DNA from: Corynebacterium auris
Lineage (GTDB): Bacteria > Actinomycetota > Actinomycetes > Mycobacteriales > Mycobacteriaceae
Direction: 5' to 3'
Length of the DNA stretch: 64,000 nucleotides
Assembly (NCBI RefSeq): GCF_030408575.1
Contig: NZ_CP047047.1
Coordinates: 1,351,991 to 1,415,990, forward strand
Shown: piece after piece, positions 19,021 through 28,431 of the stretch
Layout: each line of letters starts with the position of its first letter
Position numbering within the stretch: the first letter of the stretch is position 1
Program-made: the position numbers and the translations under genes
Notes under the pieces: model-generated
Databases searched by the model: none
Told to the model about the DNA's origin: nothing
What the model saw: the letters and a program-made list of their open reading frames with translations, nothing else

Positions 19021-19028
19021 GGGCGTTG
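19002..19028 (+). promoter_or_regulatory. SigH-like promoter of sigB (GGAACA-16-CGTTG)
   Basis: GGAACA at 19002-19007 and CGTTG at 19024-19028 have the same 16-base spacing as the element before sigA. The 5' leader to ATG 19067 would be about 33 bases. Confidence 0.5.
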
Positions 19029-19066
19029 CCTCCATAGATACCCGCTGTTTTAGGAGGCACGCACCC

Positions 19067-20062
19067 ATGACCCAACCCGATCATGACTTGGCAGTCGACA
19101 GTGAGGAGGCCGTCGACCGCGGCAGCCGCCGAAACCAGACGAACGACAACCCCTCGGCCGACCTGGTTCGCGTTTACCTCAACGGTATCGGAAAAACCGC
19201 ATTGCTGGACGCGGAGCAGGAAGTAGAGCTCGCCCAGCAGATCGAGGTTGGCCTCTACGCCCAGCACCTTTTAGACGATCCAGACGTGCAGCTGACCCGC
19301 GCAAAGAAGCGCGATTACAAGATTCTAGCCAAGCAGGGCCGCAAGGCGCGTGCTCACCTGCTGGAGGCGAACCTGCGCCTCGTCGTCTCCCTGGCCAAGC
19401 GTTACACGGGCCGCGGGATGCCGCTGCTGGATCTCATCCAGGAGGGCAACCTGGGCCTGATTCGCGCCATGGAAAAGTTCGATTACGCGAAGGGCTTTAA
19501 GTTTTCCACCTACGCCACGTGGTGGATCCGCCAGGCCATCACGCGCGGTATGGCTGACCAGTCGCGTACCATCCGTCTGCCGGTCCACTTGGTGGAGCAG
19601 GTGAACAAGCTCTCGCGTATTCGCCGCGAGATGTACCAGTCGCTCGGGCGCGAACCCACCAACGAGGAGCTCTCGGAGGAGTCCGGCATCGAGGAATCCA
19701 AGATCGAGATGCTGCTGCGCCAGTCGCGCGACCCGGTGAGCCTGGACATGCCCGTCGGCGCCGACGAGGAGGCCCCGCTGGGTGATTTCATCGAGGACGC
19801 CGAGGCGACCGACGCCGAGGACGCGGTTGTGTCCACGCTGCGCCACGACGATATCCAGGACATCATCGGGGGCCTGGAAGAGCGCGAGCAGGACGTGATC
19901 CGGCTGCGCTACGGGCTCGACGACGGCGTGCCCCGGACCCTCGATCAGATCGGCCGCCAGTTCGGTCTGTCGCGCGAACGCGTGCGCCAGATCGAGCGCG
20001 AGGTGATGTCGAAGCTGCGCGTCGGCGAGCGTGCCGCCCGCCTGCGCGACTACGCCCTGTAG
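19067..20062 (+). CDS. sigB: Principal-like RNA polymerase sigma factor SigB
   Basis: This 331-aa group 2 sigma factor lacks the long basic/acidic N-terminus of SigA but is nearly identical in regions 2-4. Region 1.2 is [21 protein letters not shown], region 2 runs to [17 protein letters not shown], and region 4.2 is [20 protein letters not shown]. In corynebacteria SigB serves genes of the transition and stress phases. ATG 19067 has TAGGAGG upstream. A SigH-like promoter at 19002-19028 would link it to oxidative and heat stress. It is followed by dtxR, as in mycobacteria (Rv2710-Rv2711). Confidence 0.95.
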   Translation: MTQPDHDLAVDSEEAVDRGSRRNQTNDNPSADLVRVYLNGIGKTALLDAEQEVELAQQIEVGLYAQHLLDDPDVQLTRAKKRDYKILAKQGRKARAHLLEANLRLVVSLAKRYTGRGMPLLDLIQEGNLGLIRAMEKFDYAKGFKFSTYATWWIRQAITRGMADQSRTIRLPVHLVEQVNKLSRIRREMYQSLGREPTNEELSEESGIEESKIEMLLRQSRDPVSLDMPVGADEEAPLGDFIEDAEATDAEDAVVSTLRHDDIQDIIGGLEEREQDVIRLRYGLDDGVPRTLDQIGRQFGLSRERVRQIEREVMSKLRVGERAARLRDYAL

Positions 20063-20074
20063 CCAGAACGCGTT

Positions 20075-20095
20075 GGGGGTCGCGCCGCCACCCCC
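20075..20095 (+). terminator. Weak hairpin after sigB
   Basis: GGGGGT and ACCCCC form a six-pair stem with a nine-base loop 13 bases after the sigB stop. No T-tract follows. The remaining 165 bases to dtxR hold only a TAGGAT hexamer (20135-20140) as a possible -10. Confidence 0.35.
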
Positions 20096-20260
20096 GCCCT
20101 TCCCGCAAGCACGGCCCATTCCGCGTCCCTCGGATAGGATGGGTGGTGCTTTTCCCTTTTCAGGCAGGTCGGGTTGCCGCTCAACGGCGCCCTGTATATC
20201 CAGCCCGGCCTTCCCCGCTCGGCTTCCCGGGCAGTGCGTTTTAGATAAGGATGACGAATC

Positions 20261-20953
20261 GTGCGCGACCTTGTAGACACAACCGAGATGTACCTCCGGA
20301 CCGTATACGAGCTCGAGGAGGAGGGCATCATCCCTCTCAGGGCGCGTATCGCCGAGCGGCTGGAGCAGTCCGGGCCGACAGTCTCCCAGACCGTTGCCCG
20401 CCTTGAGCGCGACGGCCTCATGGTCGTGGAGGAGGACCGCTCGCTGTCTTTGACCACCACTGGCCGACAGCGCGCCACCGAGGTGATGCGCAAGCACCGC
20501 CTCGCCGAGCGCCTACTGACGGACGTTTTGAAGCTCGATCTCACGCAAGTCCACGAGGAGGCATGCCGCTGGGAGCACGTCATGAGCAAGGATGTGGAAG
20601 AGCGCGTCGTCGCCGTGCTCAACGAGCCGTACCGCTCCCCCTTCGGCAACCCCATCCCAGCCCTCGATGAGCTCGGCGTGGAATCCACCCCCGACCTCGA
20701 GCTGGGAGAGCGCGCAAGCGACGTCGCCACCGATACCCCGACGAGCGTCGAAGTCGTGCAGATGAGTGAGATCCTGCAGTTGGATAAGAAGCAGTTCGCC
20801 ATCCTCCACGATGCCGGCATCGGCGTCGGCGCCGTGGTCACGGTGGAAAACGGCCCGGAGAAAGGGTGTGTCTCCGTCACCGGTGGCAACGGCGAGCGCG
20901 TGCTGCTGCGCAAGGAACTCGCGCACGCCCTGCGAGTGATCCCCACTTCTTAA
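20261..20953 (+). CDS. dtxR: Iron-dependent transcriptional regulator DtxR
   Basis: This 230-aa DtxR/IdeR protein represses iron uptake and (in C. diphtheriae) toxin genes when Fe(II) is bound. It starts [22 protein letters not shown]. The helix-turn-helix is [24 protein letters not shown]. Metal ligands are at the known positions: Met10, His79 and Glu83 ([10 protein letters not shown]), and His98, Cys102, Glu105, His106 ([11 protein letters not shown]). A proline-containing linker leads to the SH3-like C-terminal domain (about 150-230). The GTG start has AAGGATG upstream. galE follows after 24 bases, as in C. glutamicum. Confidence 0.96.
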   Translation: MRDLVDTTEMYLRTVYELEEEGIIPLRARIAERLEQSGPTVSQTVARLERDGLMVVEEDRSLSLTTTGRQRATEVMRKHRLAERLLTDVLKLDLTQVHEEACRWEHVMSKDVEERVVAVLNEPYRSPFGNPIPALDELGVESTPDLELGERASDVATDTPTSVEVVQMSEILQLDKKQFAILHDAGIGVGAVVTVENGPEKGCVSVTGGNGERVLLRKELAHALRVIPTS

Positions 20954-20977
20954 GGCAGCGGGAGAGGTTCGAAGGCT

Positions 20978-21961
20978 GTGAAAGTTCTTGTCACCGGCGG
21001 CGCAGGCTACGTCGGCAGCGTCTGCGCTGCGGTGCTGCTTGACGCGGGCCACGAGGTCACCATCATCGACGACTTTTCCACCGGCAACCGCGACGCAGTA
21101 CCGCCGGGGGCCACGCTCGTCGAAGGCACGATCAGCGAGAACATCGACGACGTCCTCGCCGCTGGGGGCTTCGACGGCGTCGTGCACTTCGCCGCACGCT
21201 CCCTCGTCGGCGAGTCAATGGAGGTTCCGGCCGAATATTGGCGCGACAACCTCGTTGTCTCGCTCGAACTTCTCGACGCCATGCGGGAGCACGGTGTCAC
21301 CAACCTGGTCTTTTCCTCCACCGCCGCGACCTACGGTGAGCCCGGGCAGGTTCCCATCACCGAGGACTGCCCCACCCGCCCGACCAACACCTACGGTGCG
21401 ACAAAGCTCGCGATCGACTACGCCATCGCCTCCTACTGCGTGGCGTACGGGCTGGGCGCGACGAGTCTGCGCTACTTCAACGTGGCCGGTGCGCACGGAG
21501 CAGCCGGGGAAAACCACCGCACGGAGACGCACCTTATCCCCCTCGTGCTGCAGGTGGCACTGGGCTACCGGGACGAAATTTTGATTTTCGGAGACGACTG
21601 GCCCACCCCCGACGGCACCTGCGTGCGCGATTACATCCACGTGCGGGACCTGGCTGACGCCCACCTGCTCGCCCTGGAAAGCAATGCGGCTGGTACCCAC
21701 CACATCTTCAACCTGGGCTCGGGCGAGGGCTACTCCGTCCGCGAGGTGATCGAGATGTGCCGCGCGGTCACAGGCCACGACATCCCGGCGCGCGTTGCCC
21801 CGCGCCGTGCCGGGGATCCCGCGGCGCTCGTCGCCTCCTCCGACCAGATCCGCGCCGAGCTCGGGTGGGACCCGGCGCGCACGGACCTGCGCACCATCGT
21901 CGAGGATGCCTGGGCGTTCACCTCAGCGCTGGGCACGCGCTCCCACGCGGCGCAGAAGTAG
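20978..21961 (+). CDS. galE: UDP-glucose 4-epimerase
   Basis: This 327-aa extended SDR enzyme interconverts UDP-glucose and UDP-galactose; UDP-galactose feeds arabinogalactan synthesis in this cell-wall type. [17 protein letters not shown] is the NAD-binding Gly motif. The catalytic set is Ser in [11 protein letters not shown] and Tyr/Lys in [23 protein letters not shown] and [16 protein letters not shown] are conserved. GTG 20978 has GGGAGAGG upstream. The gene probably shares a transcript with dtxR. Confidence 0.95.
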   Translation: MKVLVTGGAGYVGSVCAAVLLDAGHEVTIIDDFSTGNRDAVPPGATLVEGTISENIDDVLAAGGFDGVVHFAARSLVGESMEVPAEYWRDNLVVSLELLDAMREHGVTNLVFSSTAATYGEPGQVPITEDCPTRPTNTYGATKLAIDYAIASYCVAYGLGATSLRYFNVAGAHGAAGENHRTETHLIPLVLQVALGYRDEILIFGDDWPTPDGTCVRDYIHVRDLADAHLLALESNAAGTHHIFNLGSGEGYSVREVIEMCRAVTGHDIPARVAPRRAGDPAALVASSDQIRAELGWDPARTDLRTIVEDAWAFTSALGTRSHAAQK

Positions 21962-21970
21962 CGCGGCGAA

Positions 21971-23074
21971 CTAGAAGTCCCAGGCGGCGATGCTGCCCTC
22001 CCGCACTGCCCGGATGAGCGAGTCGTGCTGTCCCACTCTTATGAGGTCGATGAGGAGGGCTGACATGGAATGACCGGGGACCTCCTCCCGAGCCGTCGTC
22101 AGCGCCGCGATCGCCCAGGAGTGCAAGCCCTTATCGACGGCGAGAATCGCCCAGACACACAGGGCGTTCGCGCGGATGACCCCGGTGAAGTTCTGCGCCA
22201 CCCGTATCATCGCCGTGCTTGCGGAGTAGGGCGCGGCCAGCGCGTCGACAATGAGGCGGTCACGCAGGTAGCTGCGCGAGAGCAGAGTGGCCAAGCCGAG
22301 GAGATCATCTTCCTCACCGCTGCCCGGCTCGAGGGAGCTGTCCTCCCACTCGCTGAGCAGTGGGCAGGAGGGGAAGGCAATAAGCGTGCGGCAGGCCTCG
22401 GCCGCCCCGGCGCGAGCCTTCGCGTCGCCGCGCCTGATCTTCTCCGCCAGTTCGCGGCCGCGCCGGGTGGCCAGCTTCTCCAGTGCAGCGCGTTCCTCGG
22501 CCTCGGCGGCGTCACGGGGGGCGCGGAGCTGGAAGTAGCGGTAGCTGTCCTCTCGGTTGAGCTCCGGGAGGACCCCATTGTCGAGGAGGTTTTTCATTGC
22601 AGGCGAGGCCATGACGGAGGCGACGGTGCCGTCGCACCAGTCGGCGGGGATGGCGCCGCCGCCTATCGGGTCTTCCGCGCTGCCGAAGAGCAGGGTGTAC
22701 GGGGTGCCGGTGGCTATTTCGGAGACGTGCCAGCAGGCGTCGATAAGCCCCGCTCCGCTTTCGTCGGTGAGGCGGAAAAGAGCGCTGGTGGCGGCGTCGG
22801 CGAGCGGGGACTCCGGGATGCGGGTAATGAGGACGGCGAGCAGGGCCACACAGCCTTCGACAGGCATGACGTGCAGGTTCGCGCACAGTTGTTGCGCGTG
22901 GGTGATGTCGACGCGCATGACGGGGCCGAGCGTGGTGCAGCCCGGCTTGGCGCTTTCCATGAGGCCGAGGACGATGACTGATTCGTGCGGGTAGAAGCCG
23001 AGCACCCCCGGAAGCGAGGCGATGAGGTCGGCGGGGCCGGTCAAACTTTCTGAGGCAAAGGACGAAGTTTCCAT
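21971..23074 (-). CDS. DUF4192 family protein
   Basis: This 367-aa protein begins METSSFASESLTGPADLIASLPGVLGFYPHESVIVLGL, the family hallmark. The middle contains an Arg/Glu/Ala-rich coiled-coil stretch (AEAEERAALEKLATRRGRELAEKIRRGDAKARA, about 215-250). The C-terminal ISVWAILAVDKGLHSWAIAAL-like region is also conserved (CVWAILAVDKGLHSW). No function is known to me. ATG 23074 is chosen over an unconserved upstream extension. It ends 9 bases from galE (convergent) and is divergent from the PAC2 gene. Confidence 0.85.
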   Translation of the reverse strand: METSSFASESLTGPADLIASLPGVLGFYPHESVIVLGLMESAKPGCTTLGPVMRVDITHAQQLCANLHVMPVEGCVALLAVLITRIPESPLADAATSALFRLTDESGAGLIDACWHVSEIATGTPYTLLFGSAEDPIGGGAIPADWCDGTVASVMASPAMKNLLDNGVLPELNREDSYRYFQLRAPRDAAEAEERAALEKLATRRGRELAEKIRRGDAKARAGAAEACRTLIAFPSCPLLSEWEDSSLEPGSGEEDDLLGLATLLSRSYLRDRLIVDALAAPYSASTAMIRVAQNFTGVIRANALCVWAILAVDKGLHSWAIAALTTAREEVPGHSMSALLIDLIRVGQHDSLIRAVREGSIAAWDF

Positions 23075-23148
23075 GCTCACGTTCGTCTGTATCACGGCCC
23101 CCGCGGTTCCCGGGCGGCGCGCCCCTTGCGGTCCACCCAGCCGGTTTC

Positions 23149-23173
23149 TGTGGACAAAAGGGAGCTTTCCACA
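23149..23173. promoter_or_regulatory. Inverted pair of DnaA-box-like sequences
   Basis: TGTGGACAA at 23149-23157 is the complement of TTGTCCACA, the actinobacterial DnaA box. CTTTCCACA at 23165-23173 is a 7/9 match in the opposite orientation. They lie in the 274-base gap between DUF4192 and PAC2, in which nothing else is recognised. Confidence 0.4.
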
Positions 23174-23348
23174 ACTCGCCCGCCGGCGGGGGTAAAGCGG
23201 TGGCGCCGCGGGGAGCATTCGTGCATGATGGGGTGTTTTAACGGGAATGTTTGCCGGTGCGGTGCCGTTGTGGGAAGGGACAGCCCGGCAACGTCCCGGG
23301 CAGGGCCGCAGAGACGCTGCGGGCCCAGGTTGGTTCAGGAGGTTAGAG

Positions 23349-24407
23349 ATGGCGCAGAAAGACCGTCACATGTACGAGCTGGAGTATCCCGCCCCGGCCG
23401 TGGGCGGGGAATCGTCCTCCGGCCCCACCCTCGTTATCGCCATGCAGGGCTACGCCGACGCCGGCCACGCCGTTGAGGGCGCCGCCGAGCACCTGAAGGC
23501 TGCGCTGGATTCGCGGACCGTGGCCACGTTCAGCAATGACGAACTCATTGACTACCGCTCGCGCAGGCCCACCGTGACCATGGCGCAGCACGAGATCACG
23601 GGCATGGACGAACTCCAGCTGGACATCCGCGTGTTGCGCGACGAGGAAGGTTCTTCCTTCCTCTTACTCTCCGGCCCGGAGCCCGACCTGCGGTGGGAGG
23701 CTTTCAGCGACGCCGTGGCTGATCTGGTGGATCACTTCGACGTGGACAAGACGATCTGCCTGTACGCGGCCCCGATGGGGGCGCCGCACACGCGCCCGCT
23801 GGTTGTGTCGGCGCACGGCAACGATCCGGAGCTCGTCGGCACGATGTACACCTTCGACGGCATGGTCTCGGTGCCGGGCTCGGCGGCCACCATGATCGAG
23901 CGCGTGCTCCACGGCCGCGGTCGCTCGGTAGCTGGGTTCACGGCGCACGTGCCGCACTACATCTCGGCCTCGCCGTATCCGCACGCGGCGTACCAGCTGC
24001 TGCAGTCCGTTTCCGACGCCTCGGGGCTGTCGTTCCCGCTGCGCGCCTTGGAGGCCGACATGCAGCGCGTGGCGCGCCAGCTCGCGGAGCAAACGGAGGG
24101 GTCTGAGGAGATCTCCCAGGTGGTCGCAGCCCTCGAGCAGCACTACGACCGCGAGATGGAGGCCTACCGGGAGACTCACCCGAACGCGATGATGCCCGGT
24201 GAGGCGCAGACCCCCAGCGGCGAGGAGATCGGCGAGGCCTTCGAGAACTTCCTGGCAGCCATCGAGGATCGCGACCGGGAGCGCGGCCTGCCCCACGGGG
24301 AACCCGAGGATACCCGCCTGTCGGACTACTACGACATCTCCCCCGAGCAGGACCAGGACCAAGAAGACGGGCCTGAGCGCGGCGAAGGCGGCGACGAACG
24401 GGACTAA
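23349..24407 (+). CDS. PAC2 family protein (proteasome assembly chaperone 2-like fold)
   Basis: This 352-aa protein is equivalent to Rv2714. TLVIAMQGYADAGHAVEGAAEHL and FLLLSGPEPDLRWEAFSDAVADL mark the alpha/beta PAC2 fold, and ICLYAAPMGAPHTRPLVVSAHG is the most conserved loop. The C-terminal 90 residues are acidic and helical (LEQHYDREMEAYRETHP, later EDTRLSDYYDISPEQDQDQED). Despite the fold name, the bacterial members have no proven proteasome role. ATG 23349 has a perfect AGGAGGT six bases upstream. Confidence 0.87.
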   Translation: MAQKDRHMYELEYPAPAVGGESSSGPTLVIAMQGYADAGHAVEGAAEHLKAALDSRTVATFSNDELIDYRSRRPTVTMAQHEITGMDELQLDIRVLRDEEGSSFLLLSGPEPDLRWEAFSDAVADLVDHFDVDKTICLYAAPMGAPHTRPLVVSAHGNDPELVGTMYTFDGMVSVPGSAATMIERVLHGRGRSVAGFTAHVPHYISASPYPHAAYQLLQSVSDASGLSFPLRALEADMQRVARQLAEQTEGSEEISQVVAALEQHYDREMEAYRETHPNAMMPGEAQTPSGEEIGEAFENFLAAIEDRDRERGLPHGEPEDTRLSDYYDISPEQDQDQEDGPERGEGGDERD

Positions 24408-24429
24408 GCCCCGTGTCGGGGCGGTCGGC

Positions 24430-24435
24430 TACGGT
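24430..24435 (+). promoter_or_regulatory. -10 hexamer TACGGT of Ski2-like helicase gene (leaderless)
   Basis: TACGGT ends seven bases before GTG 24443, the same spacing as ppgK and dut. Confidence 0.4.
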
Positions 24436-24442
24436 GGTCTGC

Positions 24443-26986
24443 GTGACTCTCGCCGACATGCTGCCCGATCTTGACAACGTCCCAGAACCGCTCTTCGACG
24501 AAGCCGTCTGGGACACCTTCACCGCGTGGACCGCCGGGCGCGGTATCTCCCTCTACCCGGCGCAGGAGGAGGCCTCGCTCGCCCTACTCACCGGCGATAA
24601 CGTCATTCTGGCCACGCCGACGGGTTCGGGAAAGTCCATGGTGGCCAACGCCGCGCACTTCGTCGCGCTGGCGAAGGGGCAGCGCTCCTTTTACACCGCC
24701 CCGATTAAGGCGCTGGTCAGCGAGAAGTTCTTCGCGCTGTGCGAAATTTTCGGCGCCGAGAATGTCGGGATGATGACGGGCGACGCCACGGTCAACGGCA
24801 ACGCCCCCATCATCGCGGCGACAGCGGAGATCGTGGCCAACATCGCCCTGCGAGAGGGGAAGAACTCCTCCATCGACCAAGTTGTCATGGACGAGTTCCA
24901 TTACTACTCGGAACCGGATCGCGGGTGGGCCTGGCAGGTGCCCCTCTTGGAGCTGCCCAAGGCGCAGTTCCTGCTCATGTCCGCGACTCTCGGTGACACC
25001 GCCTGGTTGGAAAAAGACCTTTCGGAGCGCACCGGCCGGCGCACCACCTACGTCGGCGGCTCCCAGCGGCCGGTTCCGCTCGATTTTAGCTACGTGTTCA
25101 CCGCCGTCCACGAAACCCTGGAGGAGCTCTTGGACGCCGGCAAGGCGCCGATCTACGTGGTGCACTTTTCCCAGCGCGAGGCCACTGAGCGCGCACAGGC
25201 ACTGACTAGCATGAAAATCATCACCGCCGAGGAAAAGGAACGCATCGCCGCCGAGATCGGCGATTTCCGCTTCACCACCACCTTTGGCAAGACCCTGTCG
25301 AAGCTTGTGCGCCGCGGGATCGGCATCCACCACGCTGGCATGTTGCCGAAGTACCGCCGCCTGGTGGAGCGTCTTTCGCAACGGGGCCTGCTCAAGGTCA
25401 TCTGCGGCACCGATACTCTCGGCGTGGGCATCAACGTCCCGATCCGCACGGTACTTATGACTGGCCTCGCCAAGTTCGACGGCACCCGCCAGCGCGTGCT
25501 GAAGTCGCGCGAGTTCCATCAGATCGCCGGGCGCGCCGGGCGCGCCGGGTTCGATACCGAGGGCTCCGTCGTCGTCGAGGCGCCCGAGCACGAGATCGAA
25601 AACGCCAAGCTGCGCCGACGCGTGGGCGACGACCCGAAGAAAGCGAAGAAAAAGCGCCTGAAATCGGCGCGCGAGGGCGAGGTGACGTGGTCGGAGAAGA
25701 CCTTCCAGCGCCTCACCACCGCCGAACCAGAAGAACTCCACAGCCAGTTTCGCGTGTCCACGTCGATGCTGCTCAACATCGTGGCGCGCCCGGGCGACGG
25801 CTACGAGCACATGAAGCACCTGCTGCGCACGAACCACGACACGCGCGCGAAGCAAAACCGCGACATCCTCGTCGCCGTCGAACTCTTCCGGGGCCTCATC
25901 AACGCCGGAGTCGTCGAACGAACGCCGGACTCCCCCGCGATGCGCCCGTACACTCTGACCACCGAGCTCGACCGGGATTTCGCACTGAACCAGCCCCTAT
26001 CCCCCTTCGCTCTTGCCTTCCTTACCCTGCTCGACCCGGAGTCGGAGAACTACACCCTCGACGTCATCTCCGCCTTCGAGGCCATCCTCGACGACCCCCG
26101 CCAGCTGCTCCAGGCGCAGCAATCGGCCGCCCGCGGCGAAGAGATCGCCGCGCTCAAGGCCGAGGGGGTCGACTACACCGACAGGATGGCCATCGTCGAG
26201 GAGATCACCTACCCGAAGCCCCTCGCCGAGGAACTCGAGGAGGCCTTTGACACCTTCGCCGCGAGCAACCCGTGGGCGCGCGAGTTCGAGCTCTCGCCGA
26301 AGTCCGTCGTGCGCGACATGATCGAGCACGCGATGACCTTCTCGGACGTCATCGCCACCTACGGTTTGGCGCGCTCCGAAGGCGTCATCCTGCGCTACCT
26401 CACCGACGCGTGGCGCACGCTATCCCACTCAATCCCGGAGTCCTACCTCAACGACGAGCTCGAAGACATCATCGTGTGGCTCGGCGAGCTGATCCGCCAG
26501 GTGGACTCCTCTCTCATCGACGAGTGGGCGCACATGGCGGACGAGGACTCCCCCATCTCGGAAGAAACCCTCCAACGCGAGCTTGCGTTCGGCGTCGAGG
26601 ACCCGACCGCGCTCACGGCCAACCGCCGAGCGTTTCGCGTCATGGTGCGCAATTACTTCTTCCGCATGGTCGAGCTGTTCGCCTTCGAAAAGGAGGAGCA
26701 GCTCGCGGATATGGTGGACTATCTCGACCCGGTGGAGCGCCCGGACTGGCCAACGGCGATGGACGACTACTTCGCGGAGTACGACGACCTCGGTACGGGT
26801 CCAGAGGCGCGCGGGGCGGGCTTTTTCCGGCTTACCGACGAGTCTGGGCGCCTGTGGGAGGTGGTCCAGATCTTCCAGGACCCCGCCGGCGACAATTCCT
26901 TCCAGCTGCACGGCGTGGTGGACCTCGATGCCTCCGATGAGGCCGGGGAGGTACGGCTGCGCTCCCTGCACATCGTCGCCAGCTAG
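24443..26986 (+). CDS. Ski2-like DEVH/DExH-box RNA helicase
   Basis: This 847-aa superfamily 2 helicase has VILATPTGSGKSMVANA (Walker A), QVVMDEFHYYSEPDRGWAWQ (motif II, DEFH), LLMSATLGDT (motif III), VICGTDTLGVGINVPIRTV (motif V) and FHQIAGRAGRAGFDTEG (motif VI). The signature HHAGMLPKYRRLVERL is typical of Ski2/Mtr4/HelY proteins. The C-terminal 400 residues are helical and match the winged-helix/DSHCT-like half of the family. A role in RNA turnover or processing is inferred. GTG 24413 is an in-frame alternative start, ten codons longer; 24443 is preferred because of the -10 spacing. Confidence 0.9.
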   Translation: MTLADMLPDLDNVPEPLFDEAVWDTFTAWTAGRGISLYPAQEEASLALLTGDNVILATPTGSGKSMVANAAHFVALAKGQRSFYTAPIKALVSEKFFALCEIFGAENVGMMTGDATVNGNAPIIAATAEIVANIALREGKNSSIDQVVMDEFHYYSEPDRGWAWQVPLLELPKAQFLLMSATLGDTAWLEKDLSERTGRRTTYVGGSQRPVPLDFSYVFTAVHETLEELLDAGKAPIYVVHFSQREATERAQALTSMKIITAEEKERIAAEIGDFRFTTTFGKTLSKLVRRGIGIHHAGMLPKYRRLVERLSQRGLLKVICGTDTLGVGINVPIRTVLMTGLAKFDGTRQRVLKSREFHQIAGRAGRAGFDTEGSVVVEAPEHEIENAKLRRRVGDDPKKAKKKRLKSAREGEVTWSEKTFQRLTTAEPEELHSQFRVSTSMLLNIVARPGDGYEHMKHLLRTNHDTRAKQNRDILVAVELFRGLINAGVVERTPDSPAMRPYTLTTELDRDFALNQPLSPFALAFLTLLDPESENYTLDVISAFEAILDDPRQLLQAQQSAARGEEIAALKAEGVDYTDRMAIVEEITYPKPLAEELEEAFDTFAASNPWAREFELSPKSVVRDMIEHAMTFSDVIATYGLARSEGVILRYLTDAWRTLSHSIPESYLNDELEDIIVWLGELIRQVDSSLIDEWAHMADEDSPISEETLQRELAFGVEDPTALTANRRAFRVMVRNYFFRMVELFAFEKEEQLADMVDYLDPVERPDWPTAMDDYFAEYDDLGTGPEARGAGFFRLTDESGRLWEVVQIFQDPAGDNSFQLHGVVDLDASDEAGEVRLRSLHIVAS

Positions 26987-27079
26987 CCGCGCGATAGCTC
27001 CTCCCCGGAAACGACTCCCTCGCACCCGCGGTGCGCTAGATTGAGTTTGTCTACCACAGTTTTAGGAAGGGGAAATAAC

Positions 27080-28309
27080 ATGGCGCGAGCGATTGTCGTC
27101 GGTGCCGGTATGGTCGGCCTGTCCACCGCGTGGCACCTGCAGGGCTTCGGCTACGACGTTGACGTCGTGGACCGCCTCGGCGTCGCCGCGGGATCGTCGT
27201 GGGGCAACGCCGGCTGGCTCGCCCCCGGCAAGACCATTCCGCTGGCCAACAAGAGCTTGTGGGCCTACGGCCCCACCGCGCTTTTCGACGCCCACGCGGC
27301 GCTGCAGGTCCCGGCACGGCTCGACCCCGGCTTGTGGCGGTTCGTCGCCGGATTTATGGCGCACGCCACCGACCGGGCGTGGGATGCGACAATGGCCCGG
27401 CTCACGCCCGCCGACCTTGGGGCGCTGGCGGCCTTCGACGAGTTGACCGCCAGCGGCGTCGACGCGCAGACGCACGACGTGCCCTTCATCGTCGGTTTCG
27501 AAAAGGCCTCGCAGGCCTCGGGCTTTTTGGCGGAGGTCGAGGGCGCCGCACGCCACGGCCAGGACATCCCCTTCGAGCAGATTGATCTGGAAGAGGCGCG
27601 CCGCGTCGCGCCGGTGCTCTCGGAGCGGGTGAGCACCCTGTACCGGATGGGCGGCCAGCGCTACATCGACCCGGGCGCGTTCTGTGAGGCGCTTGCCGCC
27701 GACGTGCGCAGGCGCGGGGGAAACATCACCGGCGGGGTCGAGATCGTCGAGGTGACGTCGACACGCACCCCAGCAGTCAAGCTGGCCACGGGCGAATGGC
27801 GCAGCGCCGACGTCGTCGTGGTGGCTACCGGCGCGTGGCTGCCCTCGCTGGTGCGCACCCTCGGCGTGCGCACGCGGGTTCAAGCCGGGCGGGGCTATTC
27901 CTTCAGCGTGCCCACCCGAGAGCCGGTCACTGCCCCGATTTATTTGCCCCACACGAAGGTGGCGTGCACGCCGTACCGGGGTCGGCTGCGCGTGGCCGGA
28001 ACAATGGAGTTTCGTGGCCCTGACGAGGCTTTCCAGCCGCAGCGCGTGCGCTCGATCGTGCACAACACCACGCCGCTGTTCCGCGGGGTCAATTGGGCCG
28101 AACGCGAGGACGAGTGGGTGGGCTCGCGCCCCGTCACGCCCGACGGGCTGCCGCTGGTGGGGGCGACGAAGGCCCCGAACGTCTACGTCAACGGCGGACA
28201 CGGGATGTGGGGCGTAGTCCTCGGCCCGCTCAGCGGAAAGCTGTTGGCGCGGCGCATCGCCACGGGCGAGACCGACCCGGCGATCGCCCCGTTCGAGCCG
28301 CTGCGCTGA
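27080..28309 (+). CDS. FAD-dependent amino-acid oxidoreductase (DadA/DAO family)
   Basis: This 409-aa enzyme begins ARAIVVGAGMVGLSTAWHL, the GxGxxG dinucleotide fold, and ends with PLVGATKAPNVYVNGGHGMWGVVLGPLSGKLLA, the C-terminal FAD loop of D-amino-acid dehydrogenases and glycine/sarcosine oxidases. SSWGNAGWLAPGKTIPLANKS resembles DadA closely. It probably oxidises a D- or secondary amine acid in the cytoplasm or at the membrane; the substrate is open. ATG 27080 has AGGAAGGGG upstream. A TAGATT hexamer at 27037-27042 may be its -10. It is not a usual neighbour of oxyR in relatives I remember. Confidence 0.85.
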   Translation: MARAIVVGAGMVGLSTAWHLQGFGYDVDVVDRLGVAAGSSWGNAGWLAPGKTIPLANKSLWAYGPTALFDAHAALQVPARLDPGLWRFVAGFMAHATDRAWDATMARLTPADLGALAAFDELTASGVDAQTHDVPFIVGFEKASQASGFLAEVEGAARHGQDIPFEQIDLEEARRVAPVLSERVSTLYRMGGQRYIDPGAFCEALAADVRRRGGNITGGVEIVEVTSTRTPAVKLATGEWRSADVVVVATGAWLPSLVRTLGVRTRVQAGRGYSFSVPTREPVTAPIYLPHTKVACTPYRGRLRVAGTMEFRGPDEAFQPQRVRSIVHNTTPLFRGVNWAEREDEWVGSRPVTPDGLPLVGATKAPNVYVNGGHGMWGVVLGPLSGKLLARRIATGETDPAIAPFEPLR

Positions 28310-28418
28310 CCCGCGCTCCCGGACTGTTCGGGTTACGCGCATCACAGAGTCATACTCGACGTAACCAAACATTCGGAGCAAAAACTACAATTCTTACATC
28401 CCGCCTATATCTGTCTTG

Positions 28419-28424
28419 TAACGT
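28419..28424 (+). promoter_or_regulatory. -10 hexamer TAACGT of oxyR (leaderless)
   Basis: TAACGT ends seven bases before ATG 28432. The 122-base gap before oxyR is locally AT-rich compared with its neighbours and may hold the autoregulatory site. Confidence 0.4.
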
Positions 28425-28431
28425 CATAGGC

